Source of the DNA: Gnetum montanum
Taxonomy: Eukaryota > Streptophyta > Gnetopsida > Gnetales > Gnetaceae
Reading direction: 5' to 3'
Assembly: GCA_015680685.1 (NCBI GenBank)
Contig: MNCI01026460.1
Location: 297,902 to 361,901, forward strand
DNA: 64,000 nucleotides
In this document: piece by piece, positions 22,081-33,530 of the stretch
Layout: each line of letters opens with the position of its first letter
Position numbering within the stretch: position 1 is the stretch's first letter
Program-made: the position numbers and the translations under genes
The notes under the pieces: model-generated
Told to the model about the DNA's origin: nothing
Databases searched by the model: none
The model's input: only the letters and a program-made list of their open reading frames with translations

Positions 22081-23180
22081 GAAGGTCTCTAAGTCCACTA
22101 TAAAGAGGTATCCAATAGGTTAGATGAAATATAAGGATGCTTCTTTGGTTGAATCAAAAATTTGTGAAAGAAACAAGAAGTTTAATTTTGGAAAGCCTTA
22201 AGAATCTTAGATCGATCACCGTAGAGAAAACTATTAATATTTAGTGCAAACACTAGCTAAATCTAATGACATTCACATAGGGTCATGAAGAACAATGATA
22301 AGGTCAAATCTCCATGTTGAACCTAAAAGTGTATGACCCAGAGTATATCCCTTGGGTAAGATGAAGTTCAAGCTAAATAGTAACCTTGACAATAGAGTAG
22401 ATTACCACATTGTGCTCATTGTTAGGATCATGAGCTTAATGCTATTTGAGGCCAACATGCTAGAGTTATTTTCTAATAATTCATGAAAATGGTTTAGAAA
22501 ATGCTCACTTGGTTACTTACAAAGGTGTGCAACATGTATCATGGAATAACACCACCAAGCAATGATAAGAGGTTCTATAATAATAGCAAACTTAGGATGA
22601 TAGTAGAAGAGGATAATTCAACACATGGCCTAGCTCTAAATGACCAGGTTATTACAATTAAACCTTAAAATATGATGAATTCATACAAGGATAATTGGAC
22701 AAATATAATGACATGATTTTCAGAAGTCAAAACAAGGAAGGTAATGATAAATTAGCTTCACATAAAGTCACATAAGTTTAGAAGAAATAGTTTTAATAAT
22801 AAAATAGAGAACGCAAGGTGAGTTGAGGTTGGAAAAGATTTAGAAGGCTATAAAAAACACCATATTTTCCATTAACAAACTATAGCTTAAGTTGATTCCT
22901 AACTTACTTCATAACTAAAAAAATTTTGTCTTAGTTTTATAAGGCTAACTATGATATACTACTTTATTCACTTCTAAAAAAACTAAGTATACTATTTAGA
23001 TTAGTTTTAAAAAATGTGGGTAAAACACTTGCATTGGACAGCGATAACTCCAAATCTCTTGTGTAAAGAAAGGAAACATTACACAATCAAAATTTTGTAG
23101 TTGGGATGTAGAGTTGTGGGGACTTAAAATTATAATTTAATTAAATTTTAAAAAATCAGTAGGAATAGCCTTCCACCCTC
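22081..23180. other. AT-rich interval, no gene seen
   Basis: Beyond the LTR of D there is 1.1 kb of AT-rich sequence with no frame longer than about 60 codons. A few short protein-like strings in different frames could be an eroded transposon, but I cannot name one. Confidence 0.5.
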
Positions 23181-23251
23181 GCACCAGTGGTTTAGTGCGA
23201 AAATAGTACCCTGCCATGGTACAGACTCGAGTTTGATTCTCGACTAGTGCA
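23181..23251 (+). pseudogene. decayed tRNA-Gly(GCC) sequence
   Basis: 71 nt from GCACCAGTGGTTTAGTG to CGACTAGTGCA. It aligns without gaps to the plant nuclear tRNA-Gly(GCC) sequence with about eleven substitutions, most of them C to T or G to A. The acceptor 5' strand GCACCAG, the anticodon GCC in CTGCCAT and the A-box spacing remain. The T arm reads GACTCGAGTTTGATTCTCGA instead of its GC-rich form. The 3' acceptor strand CTAGTGC leaves a mismatch. Sequence downstream has T6. It is probably a dead tRNA gene or a tRNA-derived head of a SINE; no SINE body is recognisable. Confidence 0.8.
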
Positions 23252-23669
23252 TATTAATATTTTTTATTTTATCAAGTATAGCAAAATCAATTTAATATAA
23301 CACATATATATTTCACATTACAGCATTAGCAACTTCACATGTTTCGTTGGATGCTATGTTCTTTGTTTCTTAGTGGCGCTCGATTTTTCTTCCACGTTCT
23401 GCAACAAAGCATCAAACGAAAATTAACAATTCCATAGTAACACATTAAAATTATATAGTGCCTTTTTAAATGGTATAAAATAGAATTGAGTGGAAGACAC
23501 ATTTTTTGAATTCATGTCTATCTAAGAAATGTTATTAGGCTAGTAATATATCAACAATTAAGTGTAAAGGAATGTTGATATTGGGCTTTGAACCTAGAAT
23601 TAGTGAGGACAAAGTTGTGCAAAATTTTTTCTTAATTATTATGAGTGTATTTTTTAATTGTATAAAAGA

Positions 23670-23745
23670 CAATGAGGTATTAGTCTAGTGGTAAGATTCT
23701 TGGATAAACATTTTGGTTTTTGAGATAGTGGGATTTCATGATCAT
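23670..23745 (+). repeat. tRNA-like (SINE-type) module
   Basis: TAGTCTAGTGGTAAGATTC (23681-23699) matches the pol III A-box consensus in tRNA context. About 45 bp later TAGTGGGATTTCATGATC could be a weak B box. It lies just upstream of the LINE 5' end. Suggestive of a SINE head, not proven. Confidence 0.35.
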
Positions 23746-24365
23746 TGACACACTTATCCAGACTCTTCCCATTTGCTACATCGCTGCATCACTGAGCACT
23801 TCGTGACTTGTAGGAACATCGTCATAGGCCACTCCGCCTCACCCCATGATTGGTGGTTAGCAATTGCAACTTTATTTTTTATTGTTGCAAACCCCAATTG
23901 TGATTTTCTACCATTTTGCTCTAGTTTTTGCTTGAAAGAAATCCTTTTCTTGTCATGATGCTCAGGGTCTTTGTGCCTTGCAACTTGTCCAGTTGTTGGT
24001 GTTGGTCGCTCCGCCTCTTCCTGCATTTGCAATGGTGACTTTTCATGGTTTTCTCTGCTATGGTTAGTACCTAGCTATTCCATGCTATGGTTGGGTGGAT
24101 TTTCATTACTGGTATAGGGCTTTGTTGCTTTGCATTGACTATGTGGCATGTTCCTACTTTTGAGTTTTTTCTTAATGGTTGGGGGGTTTCTCTACGATTG
24201 CTGCTTATGTGGTCACTACTACTCTTGCCTTATGAGTTGGTGCAGCGGCTAAAGGTGTTGTTTTATGCTGCTATTATGATGTTTGGCATTGCTGTGAAGC
24301 TATGTTCTGGCACTATGTGCTATTTTTTGCTGTGGGGGTGCAAGGTTAGTTTCATGCATGTATTG

Positions 24366-25440
24366 CAATGGCAAATTTGTCTAGTTCTATTCTCCATCAG
24401 GAAAGTTCCTCTAACTTGCCTAAAATTGACTTTCCTCTTCTAGATAATATTTTTTATGCATTTCCAAAGATTTTTCAATGCACTTTATTTTTCTTGAAAT
24501 AGTGGGGTTTTTACCAAGCCCTTTGAGTATCAACATGCAAATCCAAAAGCTCCTTTAGCCCTAGGGCATTCAAATTTCTCAAGCTTATTACTATGCCTAA
24601 AACTTTATTCTAGTGGAACTATCCGAGGCCTCAAAGGTTGAGAAGGCTTTCTCTCTAAAAATTTTTCCAACATGGAATGCAACTCTAATAGTGCACACCT
24701 AGAGATTTGACTTTAATGTTAATGACCTAGTCTTTAACACAATTCCATGTTATGTAGAATTGCCAAATCTTCCACTCATTTTTTCATTTGTAGAGAGAGA
24801 AATTATGAGCATCCTTAGTATTATTATTTCCAATCATAGCAATATGATCAATGAAACCCAAATTCATTGTTATTATATTGAACTCAATATAGCTCTTAGG
24901 AAGACCTAACTAACCCTTACAACCGATTGAAAATTTTTCACCCAAAAAATTGATTATTTTTATCCCCCAAATTCATGTAGCTACTATCATAGGGCCAAGC
25001 ATCATATCTCGGCATGTCCCTTCTTAGCTAAGAAGAAACAATCCATATCACCCCTAAAAACTTGTTCCCCAGACACATCATCCTACCCACCCTCAGAATC
25101 CTTTAGATTTAGATCCTCTTCCCAAATAGCTCCAAATTCCTTCTCTCTATCTAGCCCCTCCAGGATACAAACACCATAGTTAGGTACACACACCTCAACA
25201 CATTTCATCCCCTCCAAGTCATTCAAGGACTCCATCTTGGATGAGGAGTTTGTGATAGGTAGTGAAAGGAAATGAGTTAAAGCTTCCTTCCTTACAACTC
25301 CAGCCTCCACTTTCTCTCCACTGAATACTTTCAAGGCCCCTATCTTTACCAACAACTTCTTTGCCCTCCTTTCACAAATAATGGAAGTTGATACTTCGAC
25401 TTCCAAACCTTTTGTTGACATCTCATTCGACAAGCCCTCC
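24366..25440 (+). pseudogene. LINE ORF1 (nucleic-acid-binding protein), decayed
   Basis: ATG at 24366 opens MANLSSSILHQESSSN and LPKIDFPLLDNIF, typical of plant L1 ORF1 starts, and runs 43 codons to a TAG. Later frames give IPCYVELPNLPLIF and REIMSILSIIISNH (the DUF4283-like RNA-binding region). Near 24940-25040, IDYFYPPNSC and YYHRAKHHISACP form a CCHC knuckle with its second Cys changed to Tyr. The minus-strand frame 25083-25559 is the shadow of this region. Role: binds LINE RNA. Confidence 0.65.
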
Positions 25441-25445
25441 ACTTT

Positions 25446-26060
25446 CCCATGAACCTCTTGTTGTGGAACATTCAAGGCCTTACTGATAAGCTCTGACAAA
25501 AGCATGTAGGAAACTTTCTTTGCAATCTTAATATTGCTTTTGATTTTGTTCTCTTTCAAGAAATTAAGATTTCAATTAACCATTTATGTGTTTCAACCCA
25601 TTGGTTTCTTCCTTACTCACCAATTCTTGCAATGTCCCACATGAGTGGAAAAGGTGCAGCTAGCATAATCCTCTTGACTTACTGGAAAGATAAAATCATT
25701 CAAAGTGGTTTTGATTCTAGTCATAGAGTTTCTTAGGCTACCTTCTCCTCCTTGCATGGTCCTTTTGGTATCTGCTCGATTTATGCCCCTAATGATTCTA
25801 TAGAATGTGCTCTCCTATGGCAAGAGCTAGCTATGTCTCTTTCCTTAGTGCCTTGGAGAAGATTTTAATATGATAGAATTTCCTCATGATAAGCTCAAAA
25901 GGGGGGGGGGAGGGGGGGTGGGATGTTTTTTCTACTACCAAATTCTGAGTATCAAACTTGGTCCACCTTTATGAAGAAGTTATACCTTTTTGATGGGGTG
26001 GATGCCTTTGCTAGCAATCCCCTCCATAGATTCACTTGGAGCAATCTCCATCTAAGGTAG
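25446..26060 (+). pseudogene. LINE endonuclease domain, decayed
   Basis: Begins MNLLLWNIQGLTDKL (25446), the conserved start of plant L1 apurinic-type endonucleases. It continues FVLFQEIKI (catalytic E of the QE motif), then ASIILLTYWKDKI, LHGPFGICSIYAPND and LLWQELAMSLSLVPW. The expected GGDFN is decayed at 25850-25870. A G-rich run (25899-25919) lies within it. Stops and frame changes are frequent. Confidence 0.75.
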
Positions 26061-26315
26061 GCTTGCATTTATAATAGGTTATATAGGTTCTATTTTTCCA
26101 CCCTCTCTTTCTAGAAAGCCTTCTCTGCTACTATGGTTCATCAACATGCCACCTTATTATACCATCTTTCCATCTCTATATCTATCTAGATTCATGGTAG
26201 CAATCATAGACATAAATTTCATCTTTTCTGACTACATAATAACTTCTTCTCTTTCCCTTCTACTTGACTTCTTCTCTCTAACCTTTGGAATGCCAAACCT
26301 AGGCCCTTATATCAA

Positions 26316-27695
26316 GTGGATTGGATTCAATGGTGGCATTGTGCTTCTTTTAGAGTGCAAAACTTTGCTTGTTCATATGGTAAGGCATTGGCTACTCAGG
26401 CCAAACATGAATACAAAAACATTCACCTTACTATTGAACATCTAACTAATATATTAGCTCAAGACCCTTTCAACACTCTAGTTCATGAGGAGTCAGCTAG
26501 AGCCTGGTTAGCCTTCCAACAATGAGAAGTGTACAGAGCACAAAGTGCCTTAACTAAAAGTAAACTCACTTGGTTAAATATTCAAGATGAACACTGTAAG
26601 GAATTTTTCAAGTATCTAAATAGCTCTTCTCCTTTGCATTCTTTAGACAAAATCTCCAATAACAACACCATCATCACTAATCACAACAGTATTCTCTCAT
26701 TTTTTAAGAATCATTATGAAACCCTTTTTGCAGCTACCCCTATGGACCTATCATCATTTGAGGCTACTACCATAAATTATCCTAGCCTTATCAATTCTAC
26801 TATGTTGCAAAGTCTCGAACTTGATATCACCAAGGAGGAGCTTTAAGTAGCTTGTTCTAAGTTAGTCATGGGAAAGTTGCCAGGTATGATGGTTTCCCCA
26901 TTAATTTTTTTTAAACTCATTGGGATTTGGTGGGAAATGATCTTCTCTAGGTCATTAGAAAGGCTATCATTACTGATTTCATTAGGCCCAATCTAAATCA
27001 AGGGATTATTCTTCTCCTCCCTACGTTCGAGGATCCTACCTATATCTCTAATTGACATCCCATAACTCTTCTCAATGTGGTGTATAAAATTTGGGCCAAA
27101 TGCTTAGCCTTATGACCAAACAAAATTATTGGCCAAATTATATCTCACTAGCAAACAAGATTTTTTTTGGTAGATACATTTTAAATAATGTGATTGTGGT
27201 GTGGGAAGGTCTCAAGTGAGTAGAGGATGATGGTCAAGCTATTCTCCTAATGAAGATTGACTATGCTAAGGCTTATGACAACATAAAGTGGGACTTTATT
27301 CTGCAAACCATGACTAAACTTGGTTTTGGCCCTAAGTTCCTACATATGTTGAAATGCTTATTCTCAGATGTTACTGCAAGAATAGCCACTACCTTCAACA
27401 TCACCTCTCCCTTTCCTATTCATAGGTCAGTGTGGCAAGGATGTCCTCTTGCCCCTTACCTATTCATCATTACAACTGACTTTCTTTGTCATAAGATAAA
27501 CCATGATATTCAAAATAAAGTTCTCACCAAGGTCTTCCTCTCTTCACATCAACAACAGCTTCTTATCATGCATTTCGTTGATGACTCCTTTTTTCTTGTC
27601 CAAAAAATTATAGCTAATTTGCACTAACTCTTATCCAGGGTGAAGCAATATTTCCCACTCTTAGGCTCCACTATTAATTGGAACAAATCCTCTGT
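26316..27695 (+). pseudogene. LINE reverse transcriptase, decayed and truncated
   Basis: The frame 26316-26525 (WIQWWHCASFRVQNFACSYG) and 26529-26846 form the region before RT. RT motifs follow: GKLPGMMV (decayed KAPGPDG), ANQGIILLLP-like text and WHPITLLNVVYKI in changed frames. Frame 27250-27627 then has MKIDYAKAYDNIKWDFI (first catalytic D), SVWQGCPLAPYLFI and the catalytic HFVDDSFFLVQ (27570-27600). The last readable string is INWNKSS near 27690, where similarity stops abruptly. Confidence 0.88.
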
Positions 27696-27739
27696 TAAGA
27701 GCTCTTGATTTGCAAGAAAAACATACATGTAATTAATTT

Positions 27740-27935
27740 TCAAGAGCTCCTGATTTGCATAACCCAAAAATGCACTCTTCTCAGGGGAGTTGAATCCATC
27801 TTTCACTTTTAGTTCTAAGATCATGAGAACTTAATTGAAGCTTGTAGATAGCATTCTGATACTTGATGGGAATAGCAATTGAGAGATAGTGATCTTCTAC
27901 ATCTATTTTATTAGTAGCTAAATTATAAAGTTCTA
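27740..27935 (-). pseudogene. possible LINE C-terminal fragment, minus strand
   Basis: The minus strand reads YKLQLSSHDLRTKSERWIQL and EECIFGLC. This resembles the 'R.SSH.L..E.GR...P..ER.C..C' zinc region found at the C-terminus of some non-LTR reverse transcriptases. It directly abuts the plus-strand LINE break and is opposite to it, suggesting an inversion or a second fragment. Short and decayed, so tentative. Confidence 0.35.
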
Positions 27936-28204
27936 TTTAGATTTTATATCTTAGGGTGTACCTATATTATAATTATTTTGAGGTTCTAACACCCTTAATT
28001 ATTATTTATTTAAACAAAAGCTCATGTTAAACTTTAAATTTACTAGAACGAGCTATGACTTTAAGGGTTGTATTTTAGCTTGTTCCATTTTAAATAAAAT
28101 CTCATGTTAAATTTAGAAAAATTAAAACTTAATGAAAATTAGATATTATAAGTATTTTAAAAATAACACAATGTCCATTCATCATTAACTTATGGTACAA
28201 AATA

Positions 28205-28640
28205 CACCTAAGGTGTAGTGCAATGGTTTTAACACTCATCTCATCTCCTAAAAGAGAAGTTATAGGGTCAACACCAACCTTTAGTTACTACTATGAAAAT
28301 AGAGGAGTAGCGTTAGCAAAACCATGAGATTTTTATTTTAAAAAGACAAGGATCTACAATAGCTTAGTGGTAAGAGTTTTGGTATAGAAATAAGATTACA
28401 AGTTTGACTCTAAATGATAATACTCTTGACTTACAAATTCCAAATTATGAGTTTGATTCTATTGGGAAATATTGAGTTATAAAGTTTTAATTTGAATATA
28501 TGTTGTAAGGATAAATATTGTTAACAACCATTTCTGGTTTCAATATCCCCTAGGTGGTATGAATTTTGAAATGAGGTCAAAAGTTCAATTCTAGTGGATT
28601 TTGTAAAAGGACCTTTAAACTTTTACTGCATTCATGCAAA
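28205..28640 (+). repeat. cluster of tRNA-like (SINE-type) modules
   Basis: Several pairs of pol III box-like motifs lie close together. Pair one is GTGTAGTGCAATGGTT with GGGTCAACACC (28212-28275). Pair two is TAGCTTAGTGGTAAGAG with CAAGTTTGACTC (28359-28410), followed by GAGTTTGATTCTATTGG near 28450. Pair three is CCTAGGTGGTATGAA with AAAGTTCAATTCTAGTGG (28549-28602). Spacings of about 35-50 bp fit tRNA-derived heads. No family, tail or target duplication could be identified. Confidence 0.4.
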
Positions 28641-29773
28641 AGATTAAAGTAAAATGAAATGTATTAAAGTGAAATTTAATTACATTCATGCAAAAAAAAA
28701 CTAAAATAGAATGTATTTAATCAAGTATCCTTAACTTGCTTGGATTCATAGGCCCACACCAATTTTAGAATTAAACGTGTTAAAAAGTTTAGGGTTTCAA
28801 TTGTGAATAATAGTATGTAATGCAAGTGATATTTTACTATGCTTTATAATCTAGGAACCAAATCCATGTCATCAATTTTTCTTATTTTGTGCAAAAAGAA
28901 AAAATTGAATTATTTTTATTTTATGAATTGATGGGAAAATGTACAAAATATTGGTACCAATTCATCATTACTTTTTAGAATTTACTCATGTTTATCATTA
29001 GGAAATGATTTTTTATTATCCATGGTATGGCTTCAATCATTTTCCATAGATACCATGGCCATACCATGTTATAATGCTTTTGTAATTGAAGAATAAAAAC
29101 TAAGTACAAATTTTTCTAGCTCTCATCCCTCTCACACCCTTTCATCTTCTCTCATTCAACTATCTCAACTTATTTTTAATTCTCAACAACTCACTAACAT
29201 TATTCCCACTTATCATCAAAATTTATTAATCTCATCAAGCATTATGCAAATTCATCAATCACCATATTCATCATTTAATCCTTACCACAAAGACTCAACA
29301 TCAACAAGATTTAATTCAATCATTTTAGTTTCACAACTCCTTTAAGACGTCCAAGAGTCATCTAGACAAATTAACATATTATCATCCCAAATCAACTAAA
29401 TTAGTTTGTTATCATCATCAAGAATATTGTATATCCCTAGGTGATATCAAAGATTCAATCCACATCAAAATTTGAATTCAAAATACCAAAATTCAAGTTT
29501 TTAGTTCTCATCACAACCCATGGTACCCGTAAACACCAACCATGGGTTAACCATGATTTATGAGTGATAACTTCGTCTAATCCACAACTTGTCATCACTC
29601 ACAATGACTTAATGTTTAATTAAGAAAACAAAGAAAAAGCTCCATAGCTCTTAGAGGATGAGTGGAATGCTTGTAAAATCCGTAGTTTAAATTTTTTCTT
29701 TGTTTCATATGACCACAACCCATAGTTAACTTGTGGCTCGCTCATTTTATTCTCAATTTGATTGTTTCCCTTA
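28641..29773. other. AT-rich interval, no gene seen
   Basis: 1.1 kb of AT-rich DNA to the left border of element B. No open frame, tRNA-like motif or repeat of note. Confidence 0.5.
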
Positions 29774-30842
29774 TGATGAGTGGGGGGTATCCCCTACACC
29801 CAACCATACGAATCACAAGCATTCATGTGCAATCTAGTCAAATTCCATGGATGGAACTAGTGTGGTATCTAGATTGTTAAGCATTGATTGTAGGTCGCTA
29901 TCTTCCCACTTGGACTAGTGATAGCTTTGTCACATATGGTTTAGTCCAAAGTGAGGCATATGATTATTAATGTTGTGTGGATAAGGCTAAGTTATATAAA
30001 ATTATGAAAACTAATTATTTAATCTAACTAATAACAAGAAGTTAAATCCTAAACTATCCTAAAGGTGACAAGTATCTGTCCCCAACTTTTTAGACACGTC
30101 ATGAACTCACGTACCCACTACTAGGCTTATCCAGTGTTATGCTAGTGGGAAAACCATGTAATAGCGCTGCTGGCATTACCAAGTGAATACATGTTTACAC
30201 TCAAAACTGGTCATGTTCATTCCACCAATTAATTAATATGCATGAAAATGTAAATGTTAACTAAGTACATCAAAAGGAAATTGTATTAAAAGTAAATCTA
30301 TTCTAGGTCAAAGTGCTACAATGAATATGAATCAATCTTAATATTATTGTCTTTCATGGAATTTGTCTAGGTACAATGCCACTCACATAAGATTCCATAC
30401 AACTAACTCAAATCTACACTACAAGCACTAACTAACTATTTTCTAAGATTACAGAATAAAACTACAAGAGCTTGGCTACACTATTGACCAAATGGTGCCA
30501 AATATGTAGCAGGTACTCACATATTTATAGGAAAATATAGACATTATGTCGATGGGAATGCATTTATGCATTTGGCTACAATAACAAGAATGCTTCGATG
30601 GGGATGTGTTGACAAGGATGCATTGACATAGCTAAGTTAGAGAAGATGTGATATAGCATCTACGATATTGCAAATGTCATGTAGCATCTACGATGTAGTA
30701 GCTAATTGAGACACATTGATAGGGATACTACAATGCAGATGTGACATAGCATTTGTGATATCTCAACTGACTGATACACTTGATAAAATGATGCCTCATC
30801 ATGTCCCAAAAACTTAGCTACCTAACAAATTAGGTCTTATCA
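29774..30842 (-). repeat. 3' LTR of element B
   Basis: 1,069 bp; plus strand begins TGATGAGTGGGGGGTATCC and ends GGTCTTATCA next to the polypurine tract. It shares the family end (CCCAACCATACGAATCACAAG, TTCCCACTTGGACTAGTG) with the LTRs of A and D. Its other half (AGCATCTACGATGTAGTAG and similar) matches both halves of the split 5' LTR (42606-43410, 62570-62765). Confidence 0.85.
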
Positions 30843-30870
30843 TATCCCCACCATTGACTAAAAACTCATC
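30843..30870 (-). promoter_or_regulatory. polypurine tract of element B
   Basis: The minus strand reads TTAGTCAATGGTGGGGATA directly before TGATAAGACC. This is the same context as in A and the Athila-like element (TCATGGGGGTA before TGATGAG), with an extra TGG. Confidence 0.7.
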
Positions 30871-33530
30871 TTTGAGTTATATATATATGGACAAAGTTCC
30901 ATTACAAAAATTATGGGATGATCAAGACTAGATTGGATACCATTACAAAACTAGAATGAAGCATTACAAAATTTTATTTACGTGGATGTATTACAAAATG
31001 ATTGGACAAACATTAAAGTTTACAAAATTGTAGAGGCCTTCAAAAAAATCCATCAAAGATGAATCTTCTTATTATCACTAACGATTATAGATTGTCCAAC
31101 CTTGATTATTATGTTGATACTTCTTTTTTATGTAGAACATTTCTTAAGCATGTGCTAAAATTTCTCCTCATCATCGTATCAGTCTAGCAAACATGTGATT
31201 TTTGATGTGCTACTATTTATCCATGGGAATATTCTCTATTATTCTCCTCTTGGCCTTGCTTCCTTTACTTTTACAAGACCTTCAATCTCAAGAATTTCAT
31301 TTGGCATCATCTAAAATCACCAAAAAATCAACATTAGTTTGGATAATTTTTGCTTAAATATCAACCCTCTCTAATTTCTAAATTAGCTCAAAACTCAAAA
31401 AAAATTTAGCATTTAGGCACAAGGTAATTTCATAATAATGTTTCCCAAAGGTAACTAAAATCATTAAATTGTTTAAGTTATTTTGATTATTTTTACCATT
31501 AGTTATCATAATGCTTGAAAATGGGGTGCTAGAAAAATTTCAAAAATTAAATCCTTAGCCCTCCACAATAAATGAGCTCAACTCCAAATGCTCACAAGTT
31601 TTTGAACAATTAAAACCAAAGGTTTGGTTCACACAATGACCAAGAAATATTGAATTTGGAGGATATTTTAATATAAAAGTAGTAGAATTAATCAAAATTG
31701 ATGAGTAGTTCCAAAATCATGCATAAATTTTGAGAAGTTTTCCATGATGTCTTGGATGATGTGATGTTTCAATTCAGAGCCACAACCAACAAAAGTCATG
31801 CAAGTGGATCCTCCCCAAAGCAAGCTCTTGTCATAATGCTCTTGCATAACCACCTTTATAGATGTCTGTGGGCATCTTAGAAGTTAATTGTAGATTATGC
31901 CTTTGTTCCAAATAACATGCAACTACCTTGGTGGGAATCCTACATTATACTATACAAAACCGTTAGGCTCATAATTGCATCCAATAGTGAGGTGAACAAT
32001 GGAATGAGAAAGAATTGTAGAGATTGCAACATATAGTGCCTGACCATGTTTGTAATAAGTTCTTGTGTTAATTGTGATTAAGATGATCATCATAACTATC
32101 TATCCAAGTTTTAGACCAAGTCCATACCATTAACAATGGCCTTGATTAATGTGCCTCTTCTTTCCTACCATCATGAGTCCATAATAACCACAAAGAACAA
32201 ACATCACTCCAAAAAGAGAAGAATGAAGGAAGGAAGGACCATATTTAGAGGGGTGCCTTCAAGCATGGGTAACATGTCTTTCTAGCCTCATAACCAATTC
32301 CTGTAGCCTATTAATATGTCTAAGGGATGTGCTTTGAATTTTCATTATTTTTTTCTTTTTCTTCTCTCTTTTTGTTGTTTTTCTTTTCACAGGAACCACA
32401 CCATGCAAAGACATGCTTCCTATTTATTGGTCATTGATAGGAGTGATGATATGTTTCATGAGGTGTCATAGACCTTAAGAAGGAATTCAAGAAGAAAACC
32501 TAACAAATCCCCTTAAGGTCACACCATTTTTAATTCCCACTTAGTCTTTCTCCCTTTCTTCAAGGCACAATGATCATTAGTTAATTTTATTTTCATGTAA
32601 GAAGAACCATATTGATTTCATGATAAAGCCTTTTATTTAGAGAAACTAGAGGGATGGATGATGTGCTCTCGCTACATTACACAATTATTTGCCCAGTCAT
32701 CTTGATAATATATAACAAAGACCCAAAACATTGTATTGATTTCTGCATCCTAAATGATGAAATTATTAACAAAAACATGGTAAAGATCCACAAAAAATGT
32801 AAAACAAATTACTCAAGAAAAGATAAAATTATAAAGAAAAGAAAAATAACAAGAAATAGAAAACATATTAAGAATTGGAAAATTTTTGAAGAAATAGGAA
32901 AATGATAAAAAAATGTAAAAAAAAAAAAGTGAAAATGCACTTATTAGTTCTTGATTCAAGATGGGGCATCTCCTCCATGACTAGACTCATGAATGAGAAT
33001 TTGGAAAATGGATGTCACATTCCCTTGGTTATACACCACAAGTTTTCCATTTATCATCTTTAGTGATTTAAGTTTTTGCTTGTTAGCACATTTAACATTG
33101 ATGATAATCAAGTTCCAATCATTTCGAGACATATAATAAGATAGACTAGAAGGTGTTTTATTTTTAGAGAATCCATATGTGTTTTTTTTTTTTGATTTTC
33201 TATTTTAGTTCTTAGGTCTCCTTGTTTAACATCTTCTTTTGGTGTCTAGTTAAATTGTGAGATGTCTTTCTCTAAGTTTCTTATTTGGTTCGCTTTCTTA
33301 GGACTAGAACTAATAAGTGGGTTGGATGTTTTCATGCATCTTTTGAGCTTTTTGATATTCAGATTCTTGATCCACTAGGTGTCTTTTGGTTTGGTGGCTA
33401 CTGCGTAGAGTTGGGTATTGGTTATATTCCTCTACACTCTCACTTTTACAAAAATCTTAGTATTCTTTTGTCATTTGTTCAATTAGCCTTTATATCTAAT
33501 GGACTCTCAACTTTGATTCCTTGGGCATAG
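30871..33530 (-). other. 3' internal region of element B, no gene
   Basis: About 2.7 kb without a credible coding frame. On the minus strand, 32540-32330 carries GGTGTGACCTTAAGGGGATT, GCATGGTGTGGTTCC, a purine-rich run and ATTCAAAGCACATCCCTTAG. These match, in the same order, the 3' region of the Athila-like element at 15643-15860. The plus-strand frame 32654-32905 is K/N/I-rich and judged spurious. Confidence 0.6.

Larger units (their letters stand above)
23760..27700 (+). mobile_element. L1-type LINE, 3'-truncated and decayed
   Basis: Order on the plus strand: G/T-rich 5' untranslated region (about 23760-24365, with many TTGCTG and GCTGCTATT runs typical of plant L1 leaders), ORF1 (24366-25440), endonuclease (from about 25446), RT (to about 27695). 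The 3' end of RT, the C-terminal region and the poly(A) tail are missing. Full-length 5' with a missing 3' end is the reverse of usual LINE truncation, so later deletion is likely. No target duplication was identified. Confidence 0.8.

Noticed and set aside
24087-24443. 118-codon hydrophobic plus-strand frame
   Set aside because: It falls in the G/T-rich 5' untranslated region of the LINE and overlaps the true ORF1 start at 24366 in another frame.
25083-25559. 158-codon minus-strand frame
   Set aside because: The plus strand here reads LINE ORF1 and the conserved endonuclease start MNLLLWNIQGL; the minus frame is its shadow.
32654-32905. Plus-strand K/N/I-rich frame
   Set aside because: AT-rich composition in the non-coding 3' region of B; no family similarity.
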